Below are positions 1 to 5,860 of a stretch of DNA of 11,525 nt, piece after piece. Where the stretch lies: NCBI GenBank assembly GCA_031269165.1, contig JAISZQ010000275.1, positions 1 to 11,525 on the forward strand. The letters are read 5' to 3'. Below the pieces are notes generated by a model, which was given only the letters and a program-made list of their open reading frames with translations, ran no database searches and was not told the origin of the DNA. Origin of the DNA: Spirochaetaceae bacterium (GTDB taxonomy: Bacteria; Spirochaetota; Spirochaetia; Treponematales; Breznakiellaceae). How positions within the stretch are numbered: position 1 is the first letter of the stretch; every line of letters begins with the position of its first letter. The position numbers were made by a program, and so were the translations under genes.

Positions 1-8
1 TATTGCAT

Positions 9-678
9 TTACTTTTTGAAGATGACGGAGGACATATAGTCAGGGTTAATGGAGGCGGCGAACCGCCGTTTGGGTCCAGTCATTTTCGTTTTGCCGGAGG
101 GCCGGGGATCAGGAGCGGCCCGAAGAAGCGCCGGCGCTGTCTTTCGCAGGATATTCAGATTCTCTCATCGCGTGGTTTTTCCCCGCCCGCACCGCATCCT
201 CCCGAAAAATCACGTCAAGGCTCCAGTGCAGATTGTTCTCTATTGACCAGCGCCCCCGAAGACTCAGGTAAAACTCCTCCGCCCCCATATCCGCGCTGCT
301 GATATAATACCGCTTCGTTACCGCTGTTTTCCCGTTTCCCGTCCTGTGACACCGGTACTCTATGACCGTCTTTAAATCTTTCCACTTTTCCGCCCTGTCC
401 AGCCATCCAATATCCCTAACGGTCTTTACTCCCCGGTTTTCCACCCTTCCGTGCCCGCGCTCCTCCCCGGCTGTATACTCCTCCGCGCTCAAATCCCGCG
501 CCTCCCCGCTTTCCAGCCCTTCAAAACACTCTCTGACACCCTCATACAGCACCGGCTGGTTCTCTTTCACCGCAAGCACATAATCCGCCCCCTTCTCCAT
601 CCATATCACGGCGAGGAAAACCCTCGTGGAGCCTTGAAACAGCTTCATCACATAAAAATCCGTGAGGTTGCGGGCCAA
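9..678 (-). pseudogene. ISAs1-family transposase remnant (5'-truncated, frameshifted)
   Basis: The reading frame from 678 down to 109 carries typical ISAs1 (H-repeat-associated) C-terminal motifs: KGADYVLAVKENQP (residues 29-42), HGRVENR (76-82), RYYISS (123-128), and the block RGRWSIENNLHW followed by LDV and RED (141-161), which includes the catalytic Glu of the DDE triad. After residue 171 the frame becomes non-homologous. The family-like sequence resumes one base over as ENLNILRKTAPALLR and runs to a stop at 9-11. One extra base near 165 explains this shift. At the 5' end, similarity begins only around 609; residues 1-23 overlap a hairpin and do not look like transposase, and the IDAMG segment with the first catalytic Asp is missing. 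The copy is therefore dead. No terminal inverted repeats or target duplication could be assigned, because the right part is lost and the left end lies at the window edge. Confidence 0.85.
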
Positions 679-686
679 TGGCCCGC
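670..686. repeat. Perfect 7-bp hairpin at the edge of the IS remnant
   Basis: The arms gcgggcc (670-676) and ggcccgc (680-686) flank a 3-base loop. Outer segments aaaaatc (654-660) and gattttt (698-704) are also complementary, so a larger interrupted structure is possible. A T-rich stretch follows on the + strand, so it could end + strand transcripts. It sits next to the point where transposase similarity is lost, so it may also mark the rearrangement boundary. Confidence 0.5.
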
Positions 687-755
687 TGGTTAACCGTGAT
701 TTTTAAAAATTTTCATTTTTTTCGCGTTTTTTTAGCGATTTTCGCAGGGTACCGC

Positions 756-784
756 TTGACACTTTTTTTCGGGTGTGGTATAAA
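756..784 (+). promoter_or_regulatory. Near-consensus sigma70 promoter
   Basis: A perfect -35 box TTGACA (756-761) is followed by a 17-base spacer and the -10 box TATAAA (779-784). A TGG immediately before the -10 box fits an extended -10 element. The predicted transcript start is about 791, which is exactly where the hairpin at 791-811 begins. It is the best promoter in the window, yet it drives only a 25-codon ORF. Confidence 0.75.
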
Positions 785-790
785 AGTACC

Positions 791-811
791 CGTCCGGCGG
801 AAAGCCGGACG
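791..811 (+). promoter_or_regulatory. 8-bp hairpin at the predicted 5' end of the transcript
   Basis: The arms cgtccggc (791-798) and gccggacg (804-811) pair perfectly around a 5-base loop ggaaa. The structure would form at about +1 of the transcript from the 756-784 promoter and ends shortly before a gaaagg ribosome-binding site. There is no T-run directly after it, so a 5'-end stabiliser or control element is more likely than a terminator. Confidence 0.55.
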
Positions 812-828
812 TATAAGAAAGGTTGGCA

Positions 829-903
829 ATGGAAAAAATGGTTTTTGACACATATAATTTCCTCGTGTACTCCCCTCTTATCGCGGGCACCCCCCCCCCC
901 TAA
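829..903 (+). CDS. Short ORF ending in an 11-C homopolymer (truncated or phase-variable leader?)
   Basis: An ATG at 829 lies 6 bases after gaaagg (817-822) and opens 24 codons plus a stop, beginning MEKMVFDTYNFLVYS and ending in proline codons made by the poly-C run (890-900); TAA follows at 901-903. The ORF has its own strong promoter, 5' hairpin and ribosome-binding site, so the 5' end looks like a real gene start. The protein is too short to assign. One extra C would fuse it to the frame that runs on to the stop at 1266-1268, giving about 146 residues. That extension is low-complexity and runs across the next promoter region, so I doubt it is real. A truncated gene, a phase-variable switch or a leader peptide are all possible. 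Confidence 0.3.
   Translation: MEKMVFDTYNFLVYSPLIAGTPPP
890..900 (+). repeat. Poly-C homopolymer, 11 C
   Basis: Eleven consecutive C residues lie inside the short ORF that starts at 829. Tracts of this length are prone to slipped-strand length change. In Treponema pallidum, poly-G/C tracts near tpr genes vary in length and affect expression; that is known biology of a related genus, not something visible here. Confidence 0.8.
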
Positions 904-1214
904 GAAAGAATTTGTGTGCCATTTTTTATCTCTTTTCCCGCTTTAGCATATCTTTCTCTCGTTTTAACCCACTTCAGTTTCCTTTTTTCCGCCGCTTTCG
1001 GCTTATCCGTGCGCCGGAAACAACGCTCATAAACACCGACGCCCTCTTCCTGAAAAACCAATTAAACAGAAGGGCGGTCCTTGGACGGCTTCCTATTTAT
1101 GTAGTGGAGTTCCACATTAAAAACAAAATAAAAGGGAAATTGCGGGTTTTCCGTACAACGAGTTCTGGAAGTACGGCAGTATTATGTGGGGCTAAAAAAA
1201 ATGTAAAAAAATGC
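904..1214. other. Gene-free stretch upstream of the transporter operon
   Basis: I see no credible gene here. An open frame from a TTG at 912 to 1268 has pyrimidine-rich, Phe/Arg-heavy composition, no ribosome-binding site and no recognisable motif, and it ends inside the next promoter region. The last part (about 1115-1215) becomes A-rich, as expected upstream of a promoter. Confidence 0.5.
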
Positions 1215-1243
1215 TTGACAACCTATATTTGTATATATTGGTT
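1215..1243 (+). promoter_or_regulatory. Promoter -35 box and overlapping palindromic operator candidate for the RraA/transporter operon
   Basis: TTGACA at 1215-1220 is a perfect -35 box. Directly overlapping its end, 1220-1243 forms a 24-base imperfect palindrome with 9 of 12 pairs matching, with outer arms AACC and GGTT and inner ATAT pairs. That is the size and placement of a repressor site. The -10 box is unclear: tatatt at 1234-1239 leaves only 13 bases of spacer and tattgt at 1243-1248 leaves 22. The gene starts 40 bases downstream. Confidence 0.45.
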
Positions 1244-1283
1244 ATTGTACGCTTCAAAAATATATTAGGCAGAGGGTAAAACA

Positions 1284-1985
1284 ATGGGTGTTCAGGAAAA
1301 TTTTGAGTTGATCGAAAAGTTTAAACGGCTGAGGGTTACCGACGTTCGGGACGGTATGGACTGGATGGGGTATCATCATTACGGCACGGTAGATTACCAT
1401 ATTCGGCCTCTTTTTCGTCCCGAAACAAGTATTGTCGGCATCGCCAGAACAGCGCGGTATGTACCTTATGAAGGGCCGGTACCTGCCCTTCCACCTGAGG
1501 AATATACCAAGTGGGTCAAGATGTACTACACCGAGATATGTTACGACCCCTGGAGCAAGGATATACAGAGTGGCGACTTTATCTGCCTGGATGTTGCAGG
1601 ACTGGATGTGGGCCTCTTGGGCTCCAATAATACCCTGTCTTGTAAGAAGGCCGGAGCAGTGGGGTTTGTACTCAACGGTGGCGGCATCCGTGATACCGAT
1701 GAGTGTATCTTACAGAAAATCAACGTCTGGTCCAAGCACGTTTCCCAACCCATGGATCAGGCCCGGATACGTTATATTGACAAGGACATTCCCATAGCCA
1801 TTGGCGGAGTAGCCGTCTACCCCGGGGATGTAGTGGTTGCCGATGGCGACGGGGTCATTGTGGTACCCCGGAAGGTCGCCTCAGACGTGGCCAAATATGC
1901 GTGGCAAGAGGCAAGCGCTGATAAGAAGTCACGGAAACAACTCTACATTGATCTGGGGCTGAAACTGGACGACACGGTAGAATAG
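1284..1985 (+). CDS. RraA-family protein (HMG/CHA aldolase / oxaloacetate decarboxylase-like)
   Basis: The 233-residue protein has the RraA/HMG-aldolase fold signatures: a TDVRDGMDW opening (19-27), GSNNTLSCKKAGAVGFVLNG (113-132), then GGIRD (133-137) with the Arg136-Asp137 pair that binds substrate and divalent metal in class II HMG/CHA aldolases, and VYPGDVVVADGDGVIVVP (178-195) near the C-terminus. Family enzymes cleave 4-hydroxy-4-methyl-2-oxoglutarate-like acids to keto-acids or decarboxylate oxaloacetate; others only inhibit RNase E. The retained Arg-Asp pair and the position as first gene of a sugar-transporter operon favour an enzyme acting on an imported compound, which is inference. 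About 45 residues between positions 45 and 95, including an aromatic-rich EEYTKWVKMYYTE segment, exceed the short E. coli RraA, as in the longer catabolic subgroup. An agaggg ribosome-binding site at 1271-1276 supports this start. The protein is cytoplasmic, with no signal peptide. True substrate unknown. Confidence 0.88.
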   Translation: MGVQENFELIEKFKRLRVTDVRDGMDWMGYHHYGTVDYHIRPLFRPETSIVGIARTARYVPYEGPVPALPPEEYTKWVKMYYTEICYDPWSKDIQSGDFICLDVAGLDVGLLGSNNTLSCKKAGAVGFVLNGGGIRDTDECILQKINVWSKHVSQPMDQARIRYIDKDIPIAIGGVAVYPGDVVVADGDGVIVVPRKVASDVAKYAWQEASADKKSRKQLYIDLGLKLDDTVE

Positions 1986-2010
1986 GCAGGTAGAAATCTG
2001 GGTTTAAGAG

Positions 2011-2026
2011 ATACCCAAGAGGGTAT
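2011..2026 (+). repeat. Small hairpin between the RraA and binding-protein genes
   Basis: ATACCC and GGGTAT form a perfect 6-bp stem with a 4-base loop in the 75-base gap. An overlapping alternative, TGGGT (1999-2003) with ACCCA (2013-2017), could compete with it. There is no proper T-run, so an attenuator or mRNA-processing site is more likely than a full terminator. Confidence 0.35.
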
Positions 2027-2060
2027 TGATAAATCATATATTTTATTATGGAGGAAAAAC

Positions 2061-3383
2061 GTGAAAAAATTTTTTGTGTGTATGGTAGTGCTTGTTGTTT
2101 TTGCTCTGCCCCTTTTTGCAAGGGCAGGACAGGAACAGTCTTCTGGAGGGACGGCTTCTTCGGGTAAGACCGAAATCCGCGCTGCATGGTGGGGGGATAC
2201 GAAACGTCATGAACTCTACAACAGCATTGTGGATGAATTCGAGAAGGCAAACCCAGATGTAGTAGTGGTGCGGGAACCTACAAGCTGGAACGATTATTGG
2301 GACAAACTTTCCGTCCAAGCTGCTGGGGGAAATGCGCCAGATTTTATTGGTATGCATCCCCAGTATTCGGCGGATTATATTCCCCGGGGAATGTGCGAAC
2401 CTCTTGACGCCTATATCGCTAACAAAACCCTGTCTGTTGACGGCTGGAGCCAAGGTACCATTGATACCGGTAAATTCGATGGAAAACTATACATGATGGC
2501 TATGGGGGTTACTTTTTCCTCCGCCTTTGTAAATACCGGTTTATTCAAAGAACTTGGGGTAACACCCCCTGCCTTTGACTGGACATGGGATGACGTCAAA
2601 CGGATTGGCATCCAGGTGAGAGCGGCCTTTGACAAGCAGGGCAAAAAAACTTCCTGGCTGTTGAACGATATTTCCACCGCCCTCAATTCTTGGCGGTACT
2701 TTGTCCGCCAGCGTGGCAGGGAAGTTTACGATGCCAAGGGAAATATCAGCTTCCAGGTTTCTGATGCGGAGGAATGGTTTGCCATGTTCAAGGAATTCCG
2801 GGATTTGGGGATAGTCCCCGATGCGGCAACCGCAACGGAGTACGGCAATGCCACCCTTGAAGACAGCCTCTTTTCCCGTGATAAGATACTGGTACTTTGG
2901 ATACCGATTAACCAGTACAAACTTTACTGTACAACCTTTCCCAATAAGGAAGTGTCCTTTATCCGAATGGCAACGGCTCCGGGCCGCCCTGTCGGTGAAT
3001 GGCCCGAGGGTGCTCATTTCGCGGTTAACTCCAAATCTACCCCGGAAAAAAAGCGCGCCGCCGTTCGGTTGATGAATTTCTGGCTGAACGATGCGCGGAG
3101 CCTGAAGTTATTTGGACTCGATCAGGGGGTACCCGGAAATCTAAAGGTTGGGGAGGTTATTATTCCCACACTGGATCAGTATCAACTTAAAATCGTTGAA
3201 TTCGTTAATACCCTGTCTCGTATCGGAACTCCGACTATCTATCCGCCGCCCGGCGCATCGGAGATCGATGCCCTGTTCAAGAATTTCGCGGAACAGGTTC
3301 AGTTCAACAGAAAAACTCCTGCGGCAGCGGCGAAAGAATTTTACGAGCAGGCAGTAGCGATCCGCGCTAATGCCAACAAATAA
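2061..3383 (+). CDS. Sugar ABC transporter, periplasmic solute-binding protein (family 1)
   Basis: This 440-residue family-1 (MalE/UgpB-type) binding protein captures a carbohydrate in the periplasm and delivers it to the permeases encoded next. The start is GTG, chosen because ggagg (2050-2054) lies 6 bases upstream. Residues 1-22 form a signal peptide (MKKFF, hydrophobic 6-19, ARA before the cut). There is no lipobox Cys, since Cys7 lies inside the hydrophobic core, so a soluble periplasmic protein is expected. Family features follow: the mature N-terminal strand IRAAWWGDTKRHELYNSIVD (39-58), FEKANPDV, WNDYWDKLSVQAAGGNAPD, WTWDDVKRIG, and C-terminal WPEGAHFAVNSKST with the helix AAVRLMNFWLND typical of the group. 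Aromatic residues are abundant, consistent with sugar stacking. The substrate cannot be read from sequence; the convergent beta-mannosidase hints at a mannoside, which is inference. A strong hairpin after the stop probably lets this gene be expressed above the permeases. Confidence 0.93.
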   Translation: MKKFFVCMVVLVVFALPLFARAGQEQSSGGTASSGKTEIRAAWWGDTKRHELYNSIVDEFEKANPDVVVVREPTSWNDYWDKLSVQAAGGNAPDFIGMHPQYSADYIPRGMCEPLDAYIANKTLSVDGWSQGTIDTGKFDGKLYMMAMGVTFSSAFVNTGLFKELGVTPPAFDWTWDDVKRIGIQVRAAFDKQGKKTSWLLNDISTALNSWRYFVRQRGREVYDAKGNISFQVSDAEEWFAMFKEFRDLGIVPDAATATEYGNATLEDSLFSRDKILVLWIPINQYKLYCTTFPNKEVSFIRMATAPGRPVGEWPEGAHFAVNSKSTPEKKRAAVRLMNFWLNDARSLKLFGLDQGVPGNLKVGEVIIPTLDQYQLKIVEFVNTLSRIGTPTIYPPPGASEIDALFKNFAEQVQFNRKTPAAAAKEFYEQAVAIRANANK

Positions 3384-3397
3384 GAGCGTTGTTTTTT

Positions 3398-3431
3398 CAG
3401 GAGTCTGCGGGATTTCGCCCGCAGATTCCTG
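3398..3431 (+). terminator. 14-bp hairpin between binding-protein and permease genes (attenuator / 3' stabiliser)
   Basis: The arms 3398-3411 (caggagtctgcggg) and 3418-3431 (cccgcagattcctg) pair over 14 positions with a single G-U wobble, around a 6-base loop atttcg. No T-run follows, and the permease genes continue in the same direction. The likely role is partial termination or protection of the upstream mRNA end, as in the malE-malF intergenic region, giving excess binding protein. Confidence 0.7.
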
Positions 3432-3515
3432 TTCTCTGTCATTCACGCAGAGGGGAAAACCATTATCATGGAGTTGGACACACAGAAGGATAGTTGAAGG
3501 CGGTGTTTTTAGTAA

Positions 3516-4406
3516 ATGAAAAAGAAATATAACGGCATCAATAAACCGTGGGAAGCCTATGTGTTCCTTGCCCCGTGGATTTTGGGGCTCTTGGCTTTTA
3601 CCATCATACCCATGCTCATGTCCCTTTATTTCTCCTTTACCCGCTATAATATGGCAACCCCGCCGGTGTGGTTTGGCTTGGCAAACTATACGGGAATGTT
3701 TAAAGACCCACGGGTCATCAAAAGTTTACAGGTTACTTTTATCTATGTATTACTTGGCTGTCCCTTTCAGCTTGCCTTCGCCCTGCTCCTGGCCACAGTC
3801 CTCAAAAAAAACCGCCGAGGGGTCCGGTTCTATCGGGCCGTTTACTACTTGCCCTCCCTCTTTGGCGGAAGCGTCGCCGTGGCTCTTTTGTGGCGGCAAA
3901 TATTCAACGCCGAGGGGGTTGTCAACCGCATTCTTGCCATCTTTGACATTACCGGTAAAAACTGGATCGCCACGCCGGATACCGCACTGTACACTCTGAT
4001 TCTGCTACATATATGGCAGTTTGGAGCCTCAATGGTTATTTTCCTGGGGGGACTCAAGCAGATCTCCCAGGATTATTACGAGGCTGCGGAAATCGACGGC
4101 GCGGGTAAGTTCAGGTGCTTTTTTAACATTACCCTGCCCCTCCTGACCCCTATGGTCTTCTTCAATATTGTTATGGCTGTCATCAACTCCTTTCAGGCGT
4201 TTACTCCGTCCTATATCATAAGCGGCGGAACCGGCAGTCCTCTGGATTCGACTCTGTTCTATACTTTGTATCTCTATATTAAGGCATTCCGCCAATTTTC
4301 GATGGGATATGCTTCGGCTATGGCTTGGGTCTTGCTCATCATCATAGCGATTATTACCAGAATTATGTTTCTGGCTGCGGATAAATGGGTCTATTACGAT
4401 GAATAG
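3516..4406 (+). CDS. Sugar ABC transporter permease, MalF/UgpA type
   Basis: This 296-residue inner-membrane protein of the binding-protein-dependent transport family forms one half of the translocation channel. Six hydrophobic segments are visible at about 15-38, 74-96, 109-128, 158-179, 210-231 and 265-287. The cytoplasmic EAA loop between segments 4 and 5 is well conserved (EAAEIDGAGKFRCFFNITLP, 189-208); it docks on the ATPase. The N-terminal PWEAYVFLAPWILGLLAF is standard for the UgpA-like (COG1175) subunit. An in-frame stop lies directly before the ATG, so the start is fixed. The ribosome-binding site is poor (gaagg at 3496-3500, 15 bases away), which, with the preceding hairpin, suggests lower expression than the binding protein. 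It is followed 18 bases later by the partner permease. Confidence 0.95.
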   Translation: MKKKYNGINKPWEAYVFLAPWILGLLAFTIIPMLMSLYFSFTRYNMATPPVWFGLANYTGMFKDPRVIKSLQVTFIYVLLGCPFQLAFALLLATVLKKNRRGVRFYRAVYYLPSLFGGSVAVALLWRQIFNAEGVVNRILAIFDITGKNWIATPDTALYTLILLHIWQFGASMVIFLGGLKQISQDYYEAAEIDGAGKFRCFFNITLPLLTPMVFFNIVMAVINSFQAFTPSYIISGGTGSPLDSTLFYTLYLYIKAFRQFSMGYASAMAWVLLIIIAIITRIMFLAADKWVYYDE

Positions 4407-4424
4407 AAAAGGGGGATTGGCAAT

Positions 4425-5264
4425 ATGAAGCGGGCGAGAAAAGACAGCCTGATCTTTCATTTTTTCGTTATTCTTTTTGGCTTGTTTATGGTTTATCCTC
4501 TCCTTTGGATGTTGAGCGCATCTTTCAAGACCAATGCCGAGATATTCACCGGCCTGAATTTCCTTCCCAAAGCCCCCACCCTTGGCAACTATATCAACGG
4601 CTGGAAAGGGGTGTCGGGTTACAGTTTCGGGCGGTTTCTGGTTAATTCCCTGTTTATCGTGGTTCTCTGTATTGTGGGCAATCTAATCTCCTGCTCTCTG
4701 GCCGCCTTTGCCTTTTCAAAACTAAAATTCAAACTAAACGGTTTTTTGTTTTCCATCATGATGCTTACATTGATGCTGCCCTTTCATGTAAAACTGATTC
4801 CCCAATATATTGTGTATAATAACCTGGGCTGGGTGAATACATTTCTGCCCCTTATTGTGCCGAAATTTTTTGCTACCGAAGGATTTTTTGTTTTTCTTCT
4901 GGTACAGTTTATGCGAGCCATGAGCAATGAGATGCTGGAGGCCCCCCGGATTGACGGCTGTAATACCTTTCAAATCTACACCATGTTCATCATGCCCTTG
5001 TCGGTCCCGGCTCTGGTGACTGTGGCGATATTTACCTTTATTTGGACATGGAACGATTTCTTTTCGCAGATGATCTACCTTTCCGCTCCGGCAAAATTTA
5101 CCGTGTCTTTGTCGCTACGGATGTTTGTGGATGCCACGGGGCAGAGTTCCTGGGGCTCCCTTTTCGCCATGTCGTGCCTTTCTCTGGTACCGCTTTTTGC
5201 CGTTTTTGTCATTTTCCAGCGGTATCTTATTGAAGGGATCACCAGTGGCAGTTTAAAGGGTTAA
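4425..5264 (+). CDS. Sugar ABC transporter permease, MalG/UgpE type
   Basis: This 279-residue partner permease (COG0395) has six hydrophobic segments at about 9-31, 72-95, 105-130, 141-163, 192-210 and 247-266. Hallmarks are YPLLWMLSASFKTNAEIF (24-41), the EAA loop EAPRIDGCNTFQIYTMFIMP (172-191), WTWNDFF (207-213) and the C-terminal QRYLIEGITSGSLKG. The EAA loop is slightly unusual: Pro174 replaces the second Ala and Cys179 replaces the Ala after DG, although the key Asp-Gly is kept. A ggggg run 9 bases before the ATG serves as ribosome-binding site. The gene is 18 bases after the first permease, so both are surely co-transcribed. No ATP-binding gene follows; the transporter probably borrows a shared MsmK/UgpC-type ATPase encoded elsewhere. 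Confidence 0.95.
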   Translation: MKRARKDSLIFHFFVILFGLFMVYPLLWMLSASFKTNAEIFTGLNFLPKAPTLGNYINGWKGVSGYSFGRFLVNSLFIVVLCIVGNLISCSLAAFAFSKLKFKLNGFLFSIMMLTLMLPFHVKLIPQYIVYNNLGWVNTFLPLIVPKFFATEGFFVFLLVQFMRAMSNEMLEAPRIDGCNTFQIYTMFIMPLSVPALVTVAIFTFIWTWNDFFSQMIYLSAPAKFTVSLSLRMFVDATGQSSWGSLFAMSCLSLVPLFAVFVIFQRYLIEGITSGSLKG

Positions 5265-5321
5265 GGCGTTCATTGACCCCGGATTTGCCCGGCCCGGCTG
5301 AATGGTTACAAAAAGTTTAAA

Positions 5322-5352
5322 TAGAGTCTGTCCACAATGTAGACAGACTCTA
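5322..5352 (+). terminator. 11-bp hairpin after the permease genes
   Basis: Arms tagagtctgtc (5322-5332) and gacagactcta (5342-5352) pair perfectly around a 9-base loop, and partial complementarity continues into the loop. A short T-run (ggtttt, 5357-5362) begins a few bases after the right arm. On the other strand the hairpin is followed by tttaaacttttt, a better T-tract. It may terminate the transporter mRNA, possibly bidirectionally, while a good ribosome-binding site downstream lets the PPC gene be read from leftover or new transcripts. Confidence 0.5.
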
Positions 5353-5386
5353 AATAGGTTTTAAAACAGGTCCATAGGAGGACAAT

Positions 5387-5809
5387 ATGCTTACACAGAG
5401 AATACAGGCAAAAAACCTGCTTTTCATGCGTCTCAATCCCGGCGATGATGTGCTGGAAAAAATCCGGGAGGCCGCCGCCAAGGAAAACATCAAAAACGCG
5501 GTGATCCTCTCCGGGGTAGGTTCCGTTACCAGCCACCACTTCCATGTGGTGGCTTCCCCGGTTAATCCTCCCAAAGAGGATTTTACCAAAGGTGAAAAAC
5601 CGGCGGATATTGTCAACATCAACGGTTTCATCATCAATGGCCGGGTTCACGCCCACATCATCTTCTCCGACAAGGACAAAGCCTACGGCGGGCACCTTGA
5701 GCCGGGGGTAAAGGTGCTTACCTTCGCTATCCTCTCCATGGCGGAAGTGGATGTTGATTTTGACAAATTCGACTCCATCGGTGACATTGAGGAACTGCTG
5801 AAGCAATAA
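5387..5809 (+). CDS. PPC-domain (DUF296) protein
   Basis: This 140-residue single-domain protein of the PPC/DUF296 family has the acetolactate-decarboxylase-like fold. The N-terminal half has NLLFMRLNPGDDVLEKI (10-26) and VILSGVGSVT (39-48); the diagnostic C-terminal block GRVHAHIIFSD (85-95) and GGHLEPGVKV (101-110) follows. His88, His90 and His103 match in spacing the metal-binding His-x-His plus His triad of the fold. Bacterial members are usually labelled DNA-binding by analogy with plant AT-hook PPC proteins, but this one has no AT hook or basic region. A catalytic or ligand-binding role is equally plausible, perhaps tied to the RraA-like enzyme at the other end of the operon (inference). 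The ribosome-binding site aggagg (5376-5381) lies 5 bases before the ATG. The protein is cytoplasmic, and the gene is 122 bases after the second permease with a hairpin between. Confidence 0.88.
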   Translation: MLTQRIQAKNLLFMRLNPGDDVLEKIREAAAKENIKNAVILSGVGSVTSHHFHVVASPVNPPKEDFTKGEKPADIVNINGFIINGRVHAHIIFSDKDKAYGGHLEPGVKVLTFAILSMAEVDVDFDKFDSIGDIEELLKQ

Positions 5810-5857
5810 CCGTCCTGAACAATCTATAGTTACGCTACGTTTATCCTGCTGAAGCAA
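5795..5857. repeat. 12-bp direct repeat across the convergent gene ends
   Basis: The sequence ctgctgaagcaa occurs at 5795-5806, where it forms the last codons of the PPC gene, and again at 5846-5857, just before the mannosidase stop. The copies are 51 bases apart. No hairpin terminator is visible in the 51-base gap between the two stops. Confidence 0.6.
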
Positions 5858-5860
5858 GCC

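Noticed and set aside
160..168. Programmed frameshift in the transposase
   Set aside because: ISAs1 elements use a single frame, there is no slippery heptamer, and the 5' end of the gene is missing too, so decay is the simpler reading.
912..1268. Open frame of 118 codons from TTG
   Set aside because: No ribosome-binding site, biased Phe/Arg/Ser composition from pyrimidine-rich DNA, no motif, and it runs through the promoter region of the next gene.
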